Shown: positions 23,871 to 32,781 of the stretch, piece by piece | How the letters are laid out: each line of letters starts with the position of its first letter | Numbering within the stretch: the first letter of the stretch is position 1 | Assembly (NCBI GenBank): GCA_965249775.1 | Contig: OZ252253.1 | Coordinates: 868,001 to 932,000 of the forward strand | Length of the DNA stretch: 64,000 nt | From: UBA822 sp965249775 | Lineage (GTDB): Bacteria > Gemmatimonadota > Gemmatimonadetes > Longimicrobiales > Gaopeijiaceae | Direction of reading: 5' to 3' | The notes under the pieces: model-generated | Database searches by the model: none | The model's input: the letters and a program-made list of their open reading frames with translations, nothing else | What the model was told of the DNA's origin: nothing | Made by a program: the position numbers and the translations under genes

Positions 23871-24887
23871 CTACGCCCCACCGACGAGGGCTAGCGCGTC
23901 GGCAACCATCGCATCCCCACCCTCCACCGTGCTTCCGAACTCCTCGAAGATTTCCTGGCTGGCCCGGATGAACGCCTCTCGGTCCGCCCCATTCACCTCG
24001 ACCCCGGCTGCCCGAAGCTCCTCGAGGAAGTCGGCATCCATCCGGGTCGCCGTTTCATGGACGAAAGCCTGGGTTTCGGACGCGATCCGTCGCAGGGTGG
24101 CCCGGACATCCTCGGGCAGGCGCTCCCAACTCGCACCCACTGTGACGTACGCGGGTGTGTACACGTGACCGGTGAGCGAGAGATACTCCTGGACTTCCTG
24201 GAACTTGGAGGCGTAGATCTGCGCCAAGGGGTTCTCCTGGCCGTCCATAACACCCGTCTGGAGTGCTACGAAGACCTCGGAAAGGGGCATCGGCGTGGGG
24301 TTCGCTCCGAAGGCCTGAAAGAGTCTCACCCGCCATATCCCCCGAGGGGTCCGAAGCTTGATCCCGGAGAGATCCGAGGGCGTCACGACCGGCCGGGTGT
24401 TGTTCGTCACGTGCCGAAACCCGTTCTCCCAGACGGCCAGAATCGTATACCCCCGCTCATCGGCCATCGGGACGAGCACGGGCCAGACGATCTCCTCCTC
24501 GATGCGCCTCATGTGAGCCCGGTCCTGGACCAAGTAGGGCATCTCGAAGAGGCCGAACGCGTCCACGGTGGATGACATGATCGTGGAAGGAAGAGCGAAG
24601 TCGAGCGTGCCCAGCTTCAGTTTCTGGAGCATGACCTCGTCCCCGCCCAACTGACTCGACCCGAATACGTTCACTTGCACTCGACCGGCCAGCTCCTCGT
24701 TCGCCCTCCGGGCGAACTCCTCGGCGGAGGCTGCGAAGAGCGACCCGGGCGCACCCACGTGACCGAAGCTGAGCTCGATCGGCCCCCCGTCCCCTGATTC
24801 ACCGGCGCATCCGCTGACCAGGAGGACTGTCAGGAGGGCGGACGCGATAGCGTGACCACGCCTCGAGGCTCCATGTCGATTCCTCAC
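23871..24887 (-). CDS. dctP: TRAP solute-binding lipoprotein (DctP)
   Basis: About 338 residues from a GTG at 24887 that overlaps the aminotransferase stop (GTGA) and follows GGAGG. A lipoprotein signal ends LLVSGC. DctP-family features: FGHVGAPGSLFAASAEEFARRANE, NVFGSSQLGGDEVMLQKLKLGTLDFAL, and GIKLRTPRGIWRVRLFQAFGANPTPMPLSEVFVALQTGVMDGQENPLA. The latter includes the Arg that grips the substrate carboxylate in this family. It captures a carboxylate in the periplasm for DctQM. Position in an operon with an aminotransferase and divergent to a GlcD/F fusion suggests glycolate, lactate or another 2-hydroxyacid. Confidence 0.93.
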   Translation of the reverse strand: MRNRHGASRRGHAIASALLTVLLVSGCAGESGDGGPIELSFGHVGAPGSLFAASAEEFARRANEELAGRVQVNVFGSSQLGGDEVMLQKLKLGTLDFALPSTIMSSTVDAFGLFEMPYLVQDRAHMRRIEEEIVWPVLVPMADERGYTILAVWENGFRHVTNNTRPVVTPSDLSGIKLRTPRGIWRVRLFQAFGANPTPMPLSEVFVALQTGVMDGQENPLAQIYASKFQEVQEYLSLTGHVYTPAYVTVGASWERLPEDVRATLRRIASETQAFVHETATRMDADFLEELRAAGVEVNGADREAFIRASQEIFEEFGSTVEGGDAMVADALALVGGA

Positions 24888-26062
24888 GCTCCACCTCCTT
24901 CGGTAGAGAAGACGTCCAGAGCCGCCCGCACACCGCCCGGCCGGTGGGGCACGCCGGCAAGCTCCAGACCCATCTCGACTCCGCACAGCGTGCCGGCCAC
25001 CGTCAACTCGTTGATATCTCCCAGGTGACCGATTCGGAACACGCCACCCTTGAGTTTACCCAACCCACTCCCGAGAGACATGTCGAAGCGCTCGAGGATG
25101 ATCTTGCGGAGCGCGTCGGCGTCCGTTCCATCGGGCATCTTCACGGTCGTCTGGGCGGAGCTGAAGCCCGATTCCTCGAGGCAGAAGTTCTCGAGACCCC
25201 ACGCCGCCACGGCGGCCCGAGTCGCCCGCGCCAGGCGAGCGTGCCGCTTCAGGGTGTTCTCCCGGCCTTCCTCGCGGAGCATCGTGAGCGCCTCGTCGAG
25301 ACCGTACAGCAGGTTCGTAGCAGGCGTGTAGGGAAAGTAGCCGGTCTCGTTGGAGGCCAACATTGCGCTCCAGTCCCAGTATGACCGAGCCAGCCCCGCA
25401 TTCTGGTGAGCCTCCAGCGCCTTCGAGCTCACGGCAGTGAAGCTCAGACCCGGAGGCAGCATGAGACCCTTCTGGGAGCCCGAGTTGGTCACGTCGACAC
25501 CCCACTCGTCATGAAGCAACTCCATTGCGCACAGGGAGGACACGGCGTCGACCATGAGCAGGGCGGGATGACCGGCTGCATCGATGGCGGCCCGAACGGA
25601 GGGAATATCGTTCATCACCCCCGTCGACGTCTCGTTTTGGACTACGAGAACCGCCTTGATTTCATGATCTTCATCGCCGCCGAGGTGCTCTTCCAGGGCC
25701 GCGACGTCGACCGGTCGTCTCCAATCCGACGGCAATACGTCAACCGTGAGCCCCACGGCGCCGGCCACGGCACCCCAGGTCTCGACGAAGTGACCGTTGT
25801 CGTAGCGAACGACTCTGTCGCCGGGTGACAACGTGTTCACCAGAGCCGCCTCCCACGATCCGCTTCCCGACGCCGGATAAACGAAAACATGGGTCGAGGC
25901 CTGGAAGACCTCCTTCAGTCCCGCGAGGACTCGCCGGCCCAGCTCCGCGAACTCGGGTCCCCGGTGGTCGATCGGGGGCCGGTCCATGGCTCGCAAAATC
26001 CGGTCCGGAACGTTTGTCGGGCCGGGGAGCTGCAGAAAGTGTCGTCCGGACCGAAACCGCAT
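24884..26062 (-). CDS. Class V aminotransferase, serine/alanine-glyoxylate type
   Basis: About 392 residues from the ATG at 26062; an upstream frame to 26110 lacks support. Fold-type I class V motifs: LPGPTNVPDRILRAMDRPPIDHRGPEF at the N-terminus, VYPASGSGSWEAALVNTLSPGDRV, VLVVQNETSTGVMNDIP, MVDAVSSLCAM, and GSQKGLMLPPGLSF with the PLP lysine. These match serine-glyoxylate (SgaA) and alanine-glyoxylate aminotransferases, which convert glyoxylate to glycine. That would dispose of glyoxylate from the divergent FAD/Fe-S oxidase. It is first in the operon with the TRAP genes. Confidence 0.9.
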   Translation of the reverse strand: MRFRSGRHFLQLPGPTNVPDRILRAMDRPPIDHRGPEFAELGRRVLAGLKEVFQASTHVFVYPASGSGSWEAALVNTLSPGDRVVRYDNGHFVETWGAVAGAVGLTVDVLPSDWRRPVDVAALEEHLGGDEDHEIKAVLVVQNETSTGVMNDIPSVRAAIDAAGHPALLMVDAVSSLCAMELLHDEWGVDVTNSGSQKGLMLPPGLSFTAVSSKALEAHQNAGLARSYWDWSAMLASNETGYFPYTPATNLLYGLDEALTMLREEGRENTLKRHARLARATRAAVAAWGLENFCLEESGFSSAQTTVKMPDGTDADALRKIILERFDMSLGSGLGKLKGGVFRIGHLGDINELTVAGTLCGVEMGLELAGVPHRPGGVRAALDVFSTEGGGA

Positions 26063-26128
26063 GGGTCGGCAACCTCGGGTAAGGGTGACTCGGGGCGCAA
26101 ATAATGGCACGGCGCTACCTTTCCCGCC

Positions 26129-29107
26129 ATGACGAGCCGAACAGGACTCACTCCCGATCCTTCCATCGCCAACCGCCTCGGGCGTGAGCTCGAAGGCGAA
26201 GTGCTGGTCGATTCCTTCAGTCGAGGGCTCTACTCGACGGACGCATCCATCTATCAGATCGAGCCGGTCGGCGTTGTCGTTCCGAAGACCACGGCTGATG
26301 TGTTCCGTACGCTCGAGATCGCTGGTGAGGCTCGCCTACCCGTGACGCCCCGCGGTGCCGGCACCTCCCAGTCCGGTCAAGCCATCGGGGAGGGCCTGGT
26401 GATGGACACGAGCAAATACCTGACGGGAATCGGAGAGCTCGATCGGGACGCTGCGACGATTCGCGTACAGCCGGGCGTGGTTCTTGATCGTCTCAACAGG
26501 GAGCTCGAGCCCCACGGGCTCTTCTTTCCGGTCGACGTCGCCACGGCGAGCCGAGCCACACTGGGCGGGATGGCAGCCAACAACAGCGCGGGTGCACGCT
26601 CGATCCGTTATGGGATGATGGTCGACAACGTGCGACGCATTAGCGGGGCCCTTGCCGACGGGACGCCCGTGAGCTTCGGCCTGGAGATCCCGCAGGAAGG
26701 GGTGGAGTCGGAGCTCGCCTCCGCCCTGGCCACGCTCCGAAGACGTGAAGACGCCGAGCTCGAGCTGAGGATCCCGAAGGTCATGCGCCGGGTCGCCGGC
26801 TACAACCTCGATCGGATCTCCCCCGACGGCGCCGAGATCGTCCGCCTCTTGGTGGGGTCAGAGGGCACACTAGCGTTCTTCACCGAATTGGAGCTTCAAC
26901 TCGCGCCTCTCCCGTCGAAAAGGGTTCTCGGAGTCTGCGCATTCTCCGATCTGGAGTCTGCTCTGAACGCGGTCTCCTCGATCATGGAGCTCGAACCTTC
27001 CGCCGTCGAGCTGGTCGACGGAACATTGCTGGATCTCGCCCGGGAGATTCCGACCCTGAGCGCAGCGGTTGGGGAGTTCGTCCGGGGTGATCCCCGTGCA
27101 CTGCTCATCGTCGAATTCGCAGGATCCGACGCAGACCGCGTTTCGGGCGATCTCCGAAGGCTCGAAGAGCTGATGGCCGACCTCGGACACCACGACGCTG
27201 TCGTTCCTGCAGAAGCGGCAGACTTTCAGCGACGGATCTGGGCTGTGAGGAAGGCTTCCATGAACGTCGTCATGTCGATGAAGGGCGACCGAAAGCCCGT
27301 CTCCTTCGTCGAGGACTGCACGGTGCCGCTCGAGCACCTCTCCGAGTACGGAGCGCGTCTCGAGGACGTGTTCCGCCGGCACGGCACCTCGGGCACGTGG
27401 TACGCCCACGCATCGGTCGGATGCTTGCATGTGCGGCCCATCCTGAATCTCAAGCAAGACCAAGATTTACGGGCCATGCGCGCCATCGCGGAGGAGGCGC
27501 ATGAGCTGGTCCGGGGGTTCGGTGGAACGCACTCGGGCGAGCACGGTGACGGCCTGGTCCGATCGGAATTCCTGGAGTCCATGTTGGGGAGCCGGCTCGT
27601 TGGGGTTTTCGGTGAGATCAAATCGGCCTTCGATCCCTCCGGCACGTTGAACCCCGGAAAGATTGTCGACCCTTCCCGCATGGACGACCGAGCCTTGATG
27701 CGCTACGGCGACGGGTACGGTCCCCTGCCGGTCACCACCGCGCTGGACTGGTCGGCCTGGGGGGGGTGGGTGGGCGCCACCGAGATGTGCAACAACAACG
27801 GGGCCTGCCGGAAGACGGACCCCGGCCTCATGTGTCCCTCCTTCCGTGCGACCGCCGACGAGCGCCACACGACACGCGGAAGAGCCAACGCGCTGCGGCT
27901 CGCCCTCACGGGGCAGCTCGGCGCCGACGCCCTCACGTCCGATGAGATGTACGACACGCTCTCGCTCTGCGTGGGGTGCAAGGCGTGCGGGAAGGAGTGC
28001 CCCACCGGCGTCGATATGGCGCGCATGAAGATCGAATTCCTGCATCACTACCACCGCCGCCGGGGCCTCCCCCTCCGTGAGCGCATAGTCGCGTGGCTTC
28101 CCCGTCTAGCGCCGTGGGCGGCGCGCCTCCCGGCCCTGATGAACGTAGGCCGACCGGAGGGGCGGCTGGCGCGTGGCGTGGAGCGGCTGCTCGGCCTCAC
28201 TGCACGCCGTGAGCGCCCTCGGTGGCGGAGGGACGCTTACCGCGGGCCCGCCGGGTCGTACTGCGGGGCCGCGAGCGTACACCGCCGGCCCGAGGACTTC
28301 CAACGCGGAGCCGGCAAGGACGCGCGCCCGGGTCCGGCGGAGGAGGACGACCGGCCGGAAGTCCTACTCTGGGTCGATACCTTCAACACCTATTTCGAGC
28401 CCGAGAACGCGCGCGCCGCGCATCGAGTCCTCCAAGCGGCGGGATACAGGGTGTGCCTTCCCACCCCGTCGGGTCGACCCGTGTGCTGTGGCCGCACATT
28501 CTTGAACGCCGGCTTGGTCGAAGAGGCCCGTCATGAAGGGCGACGTCTTCTGAGCGCCCTCTCGCCCTGGGTCGTGCGCGGCGTGCCGATCGTGGGACTG
28601 GAACCGTCCTGCCTCCTCACCCTTCGCGATGAGCTCCCGGCGGTCCTACCCGGTGAGGAAAGCGCCGGGCCACTCGCGGAGGGGTCATTCCTCCTCGACG
28701 AATTCCTGTTGAGGGAGACCGAGGCGGGCCGGGCCCTCCTCGATCTCGGCCCGGTGGACGCTCGGACGGCCCTGGTTCACACACACTGCCACCAGAAGGC
28801 CCTCGGTCGAGAGGGAGCCACCGAAACGGTACTTCGGCAAGTTCCGGGGCTGGAAGTCCACACGCTGCCCCCGGGATGTTGCGGCATGGCAGGGGCATTC
28901 GGCTACGAAGCCGAGCACTACGACATATCGATGGCCATGGGTGAGCTCGATCTACTACCCGCCGTACGAGATGCCGCTCCCGACACTTGGGTGTTGGCGG
29001 CCGGCGTGAGTTGTCGGCATCAGATCACACACGGTGCCCGGCGCACACCCCTCACATTGGCCCAGGCGCTGGAGGCTTCGCTCGAAGGAGTCGACGGAGC
29101 CTCCTGA
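26129..29107 (+). CDS. FAD-linked 2-hydroxyacid oxidase fused to Fe-S (GlcF-like) domain
   Basis: 992 residues. The N-terminal FAD_binding_4 domain (about residues 40-260; PRGAGTSQSGQAIGEGLVMD) is followed by the FAD-oxidase C domain with GTHSGEHGDGLVRSEFL near residue 470. A ferredoxin-type region (LCVGCKACGKECPTG, about 610-630) and two CCG-type cysteine regions (PVCCGRTFLNAG; CHQKALG...GCCGMAGAFGYE) complete a GlcF-like half. Such fusions oxidise D-lactate, glycolate or 2-hydroxyglutarate and feed quinone. No signal peptide is present. The divergent TRAP/aminotransferase operon suggests glycolate or D-lactate; the substrate is inference. Confidence 0.93.
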   Translation: MTSRTGLTPDPSIANRLGRELEGEVLVDSFSRGLYSTDASIYQIEPVGVVVPKTTADVFRTLEIAGEARLPVTPRGAGTSQSGQAIGEGLVMDTSKYLTGIGELDRDAATIRVQPGVVLDRLNRELEPHGLFFPVDVATASRATLGGMAANNSAGARSIRYGMMVDNVRRISGALADGTPVSFGLEIPQEGVESELASALATLRRREDAELELRIPKVMRRVAGYNLDRISPDGAEIVRLLVGSEGTLAFFTELELQLAPLPSKRVLGVCAFSDLESALNAVSSIMELEPSAVELVDGTLLDLAREIPTLSAAVGEFVRGDPRALLIVEFAGSDADRVSGDLRRLEELMADLGHHDAVVPAEAADFQRRIWAVRKASMNVVMSMKGDRKPVSFVEDCTVPLEHLSEYGARLEDVFRRHGTSGTWYAHASVGCLHVRPILNLKQDQDLRAMRAIAEEAHELVRGFGGTHSGEHGDGLVRSEFLESMLGSRLVGVFGEIKSAFDPSGTLNPGKIVDPSRMDDRALMRYGDGYGPLPVTTALDWSAWGGWVGATEMCNNNGACRKTDPGLMCPSFRATADERHTTRGRANALRLALTGQLGADALTSDEMYDTLSLCVGCKACGKECPTGVDMARMKIEFLHHYHRRRGLPLRERIVAWLPRLAPWAARLPALMNVGRPEGRLARGVERLLGLTARRERPRWRRDAYRGPAGSYCGAASVHRRPEDFQRGAGKDARPGPAEEDDRPEVLLWVDTFNTYFEPENARAAHRVLQAAGYRVCLPTPSGRPVCCGRTFLNAGLVEEARHEGRRLLSALSPWVVRGVPIVGLEPSCLLTLRDELPAVLPGEESAGPLAEGSFLLDEFLLRETEAGRALLDLGPVDARTALVHTHCHQKALGREGATETVLRQVPGLEVHTLPPGCCGMAGAFGYEAEHYDISMAMGELDLLPAVRDAAPDTWVLAAGVSCRHQITHGARRTPLTLAQALEASLEGVDGAS

Positions 29108-29216
29108 CCCTTGCGCGTCTCTCCGAAAACGATTCCAATTGTGAGAAATCCGGTTTGGAAATGACCGTCCGCCTCGGATCTGCCCGAGATGGACCCCCGA
29201 AGAAGAGGATCGAGCC

Positions 29217-30458
29217 ATGCATCGGAAAAGCCTGACATCAGCGACGTATGTGGCCCTTGGCCTGAGCGTCATACTCTTGGCCGCTTGTGGAGGAGGAGGC
29301 CCCAATCCAGCCGCTCAGTTCCAGGCGCACGACGTCGGCCCGATCCGAGGCGGATACGCCGTCGCGGTGGCCGATTTCAACAACGACGGCCGGCTCGACA
29401 TCATGGCCAACTCGCTGAGCGTCCCGGAGCTCGTTTGGCACGAGAATCCCACTTGGGAGCGTCATGTGATCGTCGACGACGTTGCCAGCCTCGTCAACCT
29501 GGCGATCGCCGACATCGACGGCGACGGCATCCCGGAGGTTGCCTACCAGACTCAGTTCGCCATGCAGGCGGCCAGGAGCGAGGGACTCAACTGGATCGCA
29601 ACGAACCAGGGAGATCCGAACATGGGGTGGAAGTCCGAGCAGATCGACGCGTTCCCGACTTCACATCACGTGACGTGGGCCGACCTCGACGGCGATGGCA
29701 ACCTGGAGCTCGTCAACGCGCTGCTCATCGGTGAGGAAAGCGTTGCGCCTGCCTATGATCAGGACGATGCCTCGGTCTTCTGGTACGGACAGGACGACGG
29801 CTGGAGGCGTCATACGGTCTCCGGAGAAATTCCGGGCATCATCCACCGCGCGCGAACGGTCCGTTGGGACGACGGGGACCGCGACCAGATTCTCGTCGCG
29901 AGCTTTGAGGGGCTCGGGCTCTATCGTGCCACGGGGATGGGCGATGCCATGACGTTCGAGAAGGAGTTGATCTCGAGCGGGCACGATTCTGAACCAGCCC
30001 CCAGGCTCGGAGCGAGTGACGTCGGCGTGGGGATGAGCGCCGGCGAGCGCGTCGTGGCGTCGGTCGAGCCGTGGCATGGGAACGAAGTGGTCGTCTACAC
30101 CGAGGAGGGCGGCAGCTGGCAGCGGCGCGTCATCTTCGACGCGATCGGGAGCGGACACGAGATCGCCGTGCTCGATCTCAACGACGACGGGCGGGTCGAC
30201 ATCATCGCGAACGACCGCTCTAGCGTGTCCGAAAGAAACCCCGGCGGCACCCCCGGCGTCCACGTGTTCTTCTCTCCGGACGATCCTGCGACGGGCGAGT
30301 GGATCTACCGTAGGATCGAGAGTGAGTACGGCATGAACGGCTGCGTGGGCGGAGACATGAATGAGGACGGGCGTCCCGACATTGTCTGCGCCGGCCCCGG
30401 CGGCATGATTCGCTGGTACGAGAACCTGGGCAACGAAGAAGCAGCAACAGACATGTAG
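29217..30458 (+). CDS. FG-GAP/VCBS-repeat secreted lipoprotein
   Basis: 413 residues, with AGAGGA upstream of the ATG and a lipoprotein signal ending LLAACGG. Repeated FG-GAP/VCBS motifs, each a calcium-binding D-x-D-x-D-G loop in a beta-propeller blade, are visible: VADFNNDGRLDIM, IADIDGDGIPEVAY, WADLDGDGNLELVN, VLDLNDDGRVDIIAN and GDMNEDGRPDIVCAG. Members bind ligands or surfaces; no catalytic site is seen. It is followed by an 11-bp hairpin and then the XoxF-like gene. Strong codon match with neighbours gives no sign of transfer. Confidence 0.86.
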   Translation: MHRKSLTSATYVALGLSVILLAACGGGGPNPAAQFQAHDVGPIRGGYAVAVADFNNDGRLDIMANSLSVPELVWHENPTWERHVIVDDVASLVNLAIADIDGDGIPEVAYQTQFAMQAARSEGLNWIATNQGDPNMGWKSEQIDAFPTSHHVTWADLDGDGNLELVNALLIGEESVAPAYDQDDASVFWYGQDDGWRRHTVSGEIPGIIHRARTVRWDDGDRDQILVASFEGLGLYRATGMGDAMTFEKELISSGHDSEPAPRLGASDVGVGMSAGERVVASVEPWHGNEVVVYTEEGGSWQRRVIFDAIGSGHEIAVLDLNDDGRVDIIANDRSSVSERNPGGTPGVHVFFSPDDPATGEWIYRRIESEYGMNGCVGGDMNEDGRPDIVCAGPGGMIRWYENLGNEEAATDM

Positions 30459-30514
30459 CTTCTCAATCCCGCGACTTGCAGACGAAGTCTCCGCCGAGGT
30501 ACTCTCAGTGCCGC

Positions 30515-30552
30515 AGCGGACCCGACGCACTCGGGTCCGCTGTGTTTCTTTT
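30515..30552 (+). terminator. Perfect 11-bp hairpin with T-tract between VCBS lipoprotein and PQQ dehydrogenase
   Basis: agcggacccga (30515-30525) pairs perfectly with tcgggtccgct (30531-30541) across a 5-nt loop, followed by gtgtttctttt. It ends only about 2 bases before the AAGGAG of the dehydrogenase (start 30567). So the next gene either has a promoter overlapping this hairpin or relies on read-through. An attenuator or mRNA-processing role is therefore possible. Confidence 0.85.
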
Positions 30553-30566
30553 ACAAGGAGCCATCC

Positions 30567-32339
30567 ATGGCCTTCCGATTCGCGACGTTCGCCATCTTCC
30601 CCTCCCTACTGATCCTTGCCTGCTCAGACGGTGGGGAGCCGGGCACCATCGACTCCGAGAGCGAGGTCGCGATTGAGGCGGGTGAGGCCGGTCCGGCTTC
30701 CGGCCGGACGCACTGGACGAATGACCAGCCTATCGGTCTGGGAATGGCGGGCGTGAACGCCGCGATGCTCGAGAGTGGCCTCGACGACCCCACCAAGTGG
30801 CTCCACTACGGCGGGAACTACTCGAACTACCGGCACAGCCCGATCGAGGAGCTGACCCCGGAGGCTGTGCCCAACCTGAAGGTCGCCTGGTCCTTCCCCA
30901 CCGGCACCAACCGGCAGTTCGAGGTCTCGCCTATCGTGTACGACGGCCTCATGTATATCAGCAGCTCGTACAACCGCCTCTTTGCCCTCGACGCCGCAAC
31001 GGGTGAGGTGTACTGGAGGTACGACCATCAACAGCCTGACGACCTCCTGATCTGTTGCGGGCCGGTGAATCGGGGCGTTGCTATCGCAGGCGATGCCATC
31101 CTCATGGCTACGCTGGATGCCAGGCTCATCGCCTTCCATCGACTCTCCGGAGAGATCCTCTGGGACACCGCGATCATCGACTACCGTGAGGGCTATGCCG
31201 CCACCGGCGCTCCCCTCATCGTGGGTGATAAGGCGATCATCGGCATCGCCGGAGGCGAATTCGGAATACGCGGTTTCTTCGATGCGTACGACGTTGCAAC
31301 CGGTGAGCGGGTATGGCGGCACTATACGGTTCCGGCCGCGGGCGAGCCGGGTGTCGAGACCTGGGAGGGCGAGTCGTATCTCACTGGCGGCGCGCCCACC
31401 TGGAACGCAGGCGCGTATGATCCGGAGACGCACACGCTATTCTGGACGACTGGAAATCCAGCCCCGGACTGGAACGGTGACGAGCGGGAAGGTGACAACC
31501 TCTATTCCGATGCGGTGATCGCCGTCGACCCCGACACCGGTGAACGGAAGTGGTACTTCCAGTTCACACCTCACGATGTCTGGGATTTCGATGGCAACAC
31601 GCAGATCTTCCTGGTCGATATGATACGCAATGAGCAGGAGGTCAAAGCACTCGTCCAGCCCAACCGTAACGGGTACTTCTACATCCTCGATCGCACGGAC
31701 GGCAGCTTCATCTCGGCCACCCAATACGTACAGGCCAATTGGGCCACGATTGGCGAAGACGGCAGGCCGAGCGTCAACCCCGAGGCGATGCCAGAGGCGA
31801 ACCCCAGTGCCCGCATTTGCCCCGGTCACCTCGGTGGCCTGAATGGAGCGTGGACAGCAGCGCTCAACCCAGGTCTCGGATTGGCGTTCGTTCCGGCGGT
31901 CGAGAGCTGCGAGCTCTATCGAAAAGGGATCACGGCATTTGTGCCGGGCCAGGTGTTCTTGGGTGGATATTTCGAGCTCGCCGACGTGGAGGACGGACGC
32001 TCCTTCGGCGTGCTGGCCGCCATCGACATCGTGACCGGGGAAACCCGCTGGCGTTACCAGGACCCCGTCCCCCTCATGGCCGGCGCCGTGAGCACAGAGG
32101 GTGGCGTGGTCATCACCGGCAACCAGTTGGGGTTCGCTCTCGCGTTCAATTCGGAGACCGGTGAAGAGGTGTGGCGCCACCGACTGGGATCAGGCGTGCG
32201 CAGTCAGCCCATCGCTTACGAAGCCGATGGACGAATCTTCGTCGCGATCGGGGCGGGCAACGGGACGATGTTGGAGTCAACGGGCGCGCCCGACATCTTC
32301 CCCGAAGGTGGACAGTTGTTCGTATTTGAGCTGCCTTAG
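30567..32339 (+). CDS. PQQ-dependent alcohol dehydrogenase with XoxF-type metal signature
   Basis: 590 residues, AAGGAG upstream of the ATG, and a lipoprotein-like signal (LLILACSDGG). Quinoprotein features: a vicinal Cys pair C163-C164 (LLICCGPVNRG), E231 (GGEFGIRGF), N297 (TGNPAPDWNGD), and the catalytic D340 with a further D342 two residues on (HDVWDFD). That extra Asp is the feature that separates lanthanide-using XoxF-type enzymes from calcium-dependent MxaF, which has Ala there. QPNRNGYFYILDR carries the conserved Arg/Asn. The substrate is an alcohol of unknown kind. The enzyme is anchored in the periplasm and is followed with no gap by its likely cytochrome. Lanthanide use is inferred from one residue. 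Confidence 0.88.
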   Translation: MAFRFATFAIFPSLLILACSDGGEPGTIDSESEVAIEAGEAGPASGRTHWTNDQPIGLGMAGVNAAMLESGLDDPTKWLHYGGNYSNYRHSPIEELTPEAVPNLKVAWSFPTGTNRQFEVSPIVYDGLMYISSSYNRLFALDAATGEVYWRYDHQQPDDLLICCGPVNRGVAIAGDAILMATLDARLIAFHRLSGEILWDTAIIDYREGYAATGAPLIVGDKAIIGIAGGEFGIRGFFDAYDVATGERVWRHYTVPAAGEPGVETWEGESYLTGGAPTWNAGAYDPETHTLFWTTGNPAPDWNGDEREGDNLYSDAVIAVDPDTGERKWYFQFTPHDVWDFDGNTQIFLVDMIRNEQEVKALVQPNRNGYFYILDRTDGSFISATQYVQANWATIGEDGRPSVNPEAMPEANPSARICPGHLGGLNGAWTAALNPGLGLAFVPAVESCELYRKGITAFVPGQVFLGGYFELADVEDGRSFGVLAAIDIVTGETRWRYQDPVPLMAGAVSTEGGVVITGNQLGFALAFNSETGEEVWRHRLGSGVRSQPIAYEADGRIFVAIGAGNGTMLESTGAPDIFPEGGQLFVFELP

Positions 32340-32693
32340 GTGTCCACTTGGCTCATGTCTTTGGCGGTGGCACTCCTGACGCTCCAGGGTTGCGCCGGGC
32401 CCGACCCCGCCACCGGTTATCTGGAGGACCCGGAGGCTCTAGCGAGGGGGGGAGGCGTCTTCGCCGGGACGTGCAGTGGGTACTGCCATGTTCCGGGAAT
32501 CCAGGTCGGCGACGTTCCCGACCTGTTCGATTGTGCGTGGACCCACGGCGGCTCCAACCAGGAGATCTACAACACCATCGCCAACGGCGTCCCCGGCTCG
32601 CGTATGATCGCCTTCGCCGGCAGGCTGCCGGACGGCGACGAAGACATCTGGAAGATCGTCGCCTATTTGAAGAGCGAGGTGTCCGGCTGCTGA
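32340..32693 (+). CDS. Small lipoprotein cytochrome c with CXXXCH heme motif
   Basis: 117 residues starting at GTG 32340, immediately after the dehydrogenase stop. An internal ATG at 32355 is an alternative. A lipobox (LTLQGC) anchors it. The heme-binding motif reads CSGYCH, with three residues between the cysteines instead of two. SRMIAFAGRLP supplies a plausible axial Met, and a C-terminal WKIVAYLKS helix completes the class I cytochrome fold. Most likely it takes electrons from the PQQ dehydrogenase. The CXXXCH form is rare but known. The C-terminus and stop codon lie in a 16-bp tandem repeat. Confidence 0.8.
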   Translation: MSTWLMSLAVALLTLQGCAGPDPATGYLEDPEALARGGGVFAGTCSGYCHVPGIQVGDVPDLFDCAWTHGGSNQEIYNTIANGVPGSRMIAFAGRLPDGDEDIWKIVAYLKSEVSGC

Positions 32694-32722
32694 GGTGTCC
32701 GGGTGCTGAGGTGTCCGGGTGC
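32675..32722. repeat. Three tandem 16-bp repeats over the cytochrome stop codon
   Basis: cgaggtgtccggctgc at 32675 is followed by two identical units, tgaggtgtccgggtgc, at 32691 and 32707. The first unit is coding and the second begins with the TGA stop, so the array spans the gene end and runs into the gap before the convergent response-regulator gene. Confidence 0.92.
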
Positions 32723-32781
32723 CGCCATGATTGGCCCTCGCCGTCGCTGCAGCGAAATCGGCGGGATTCAGTCGCTGATCT

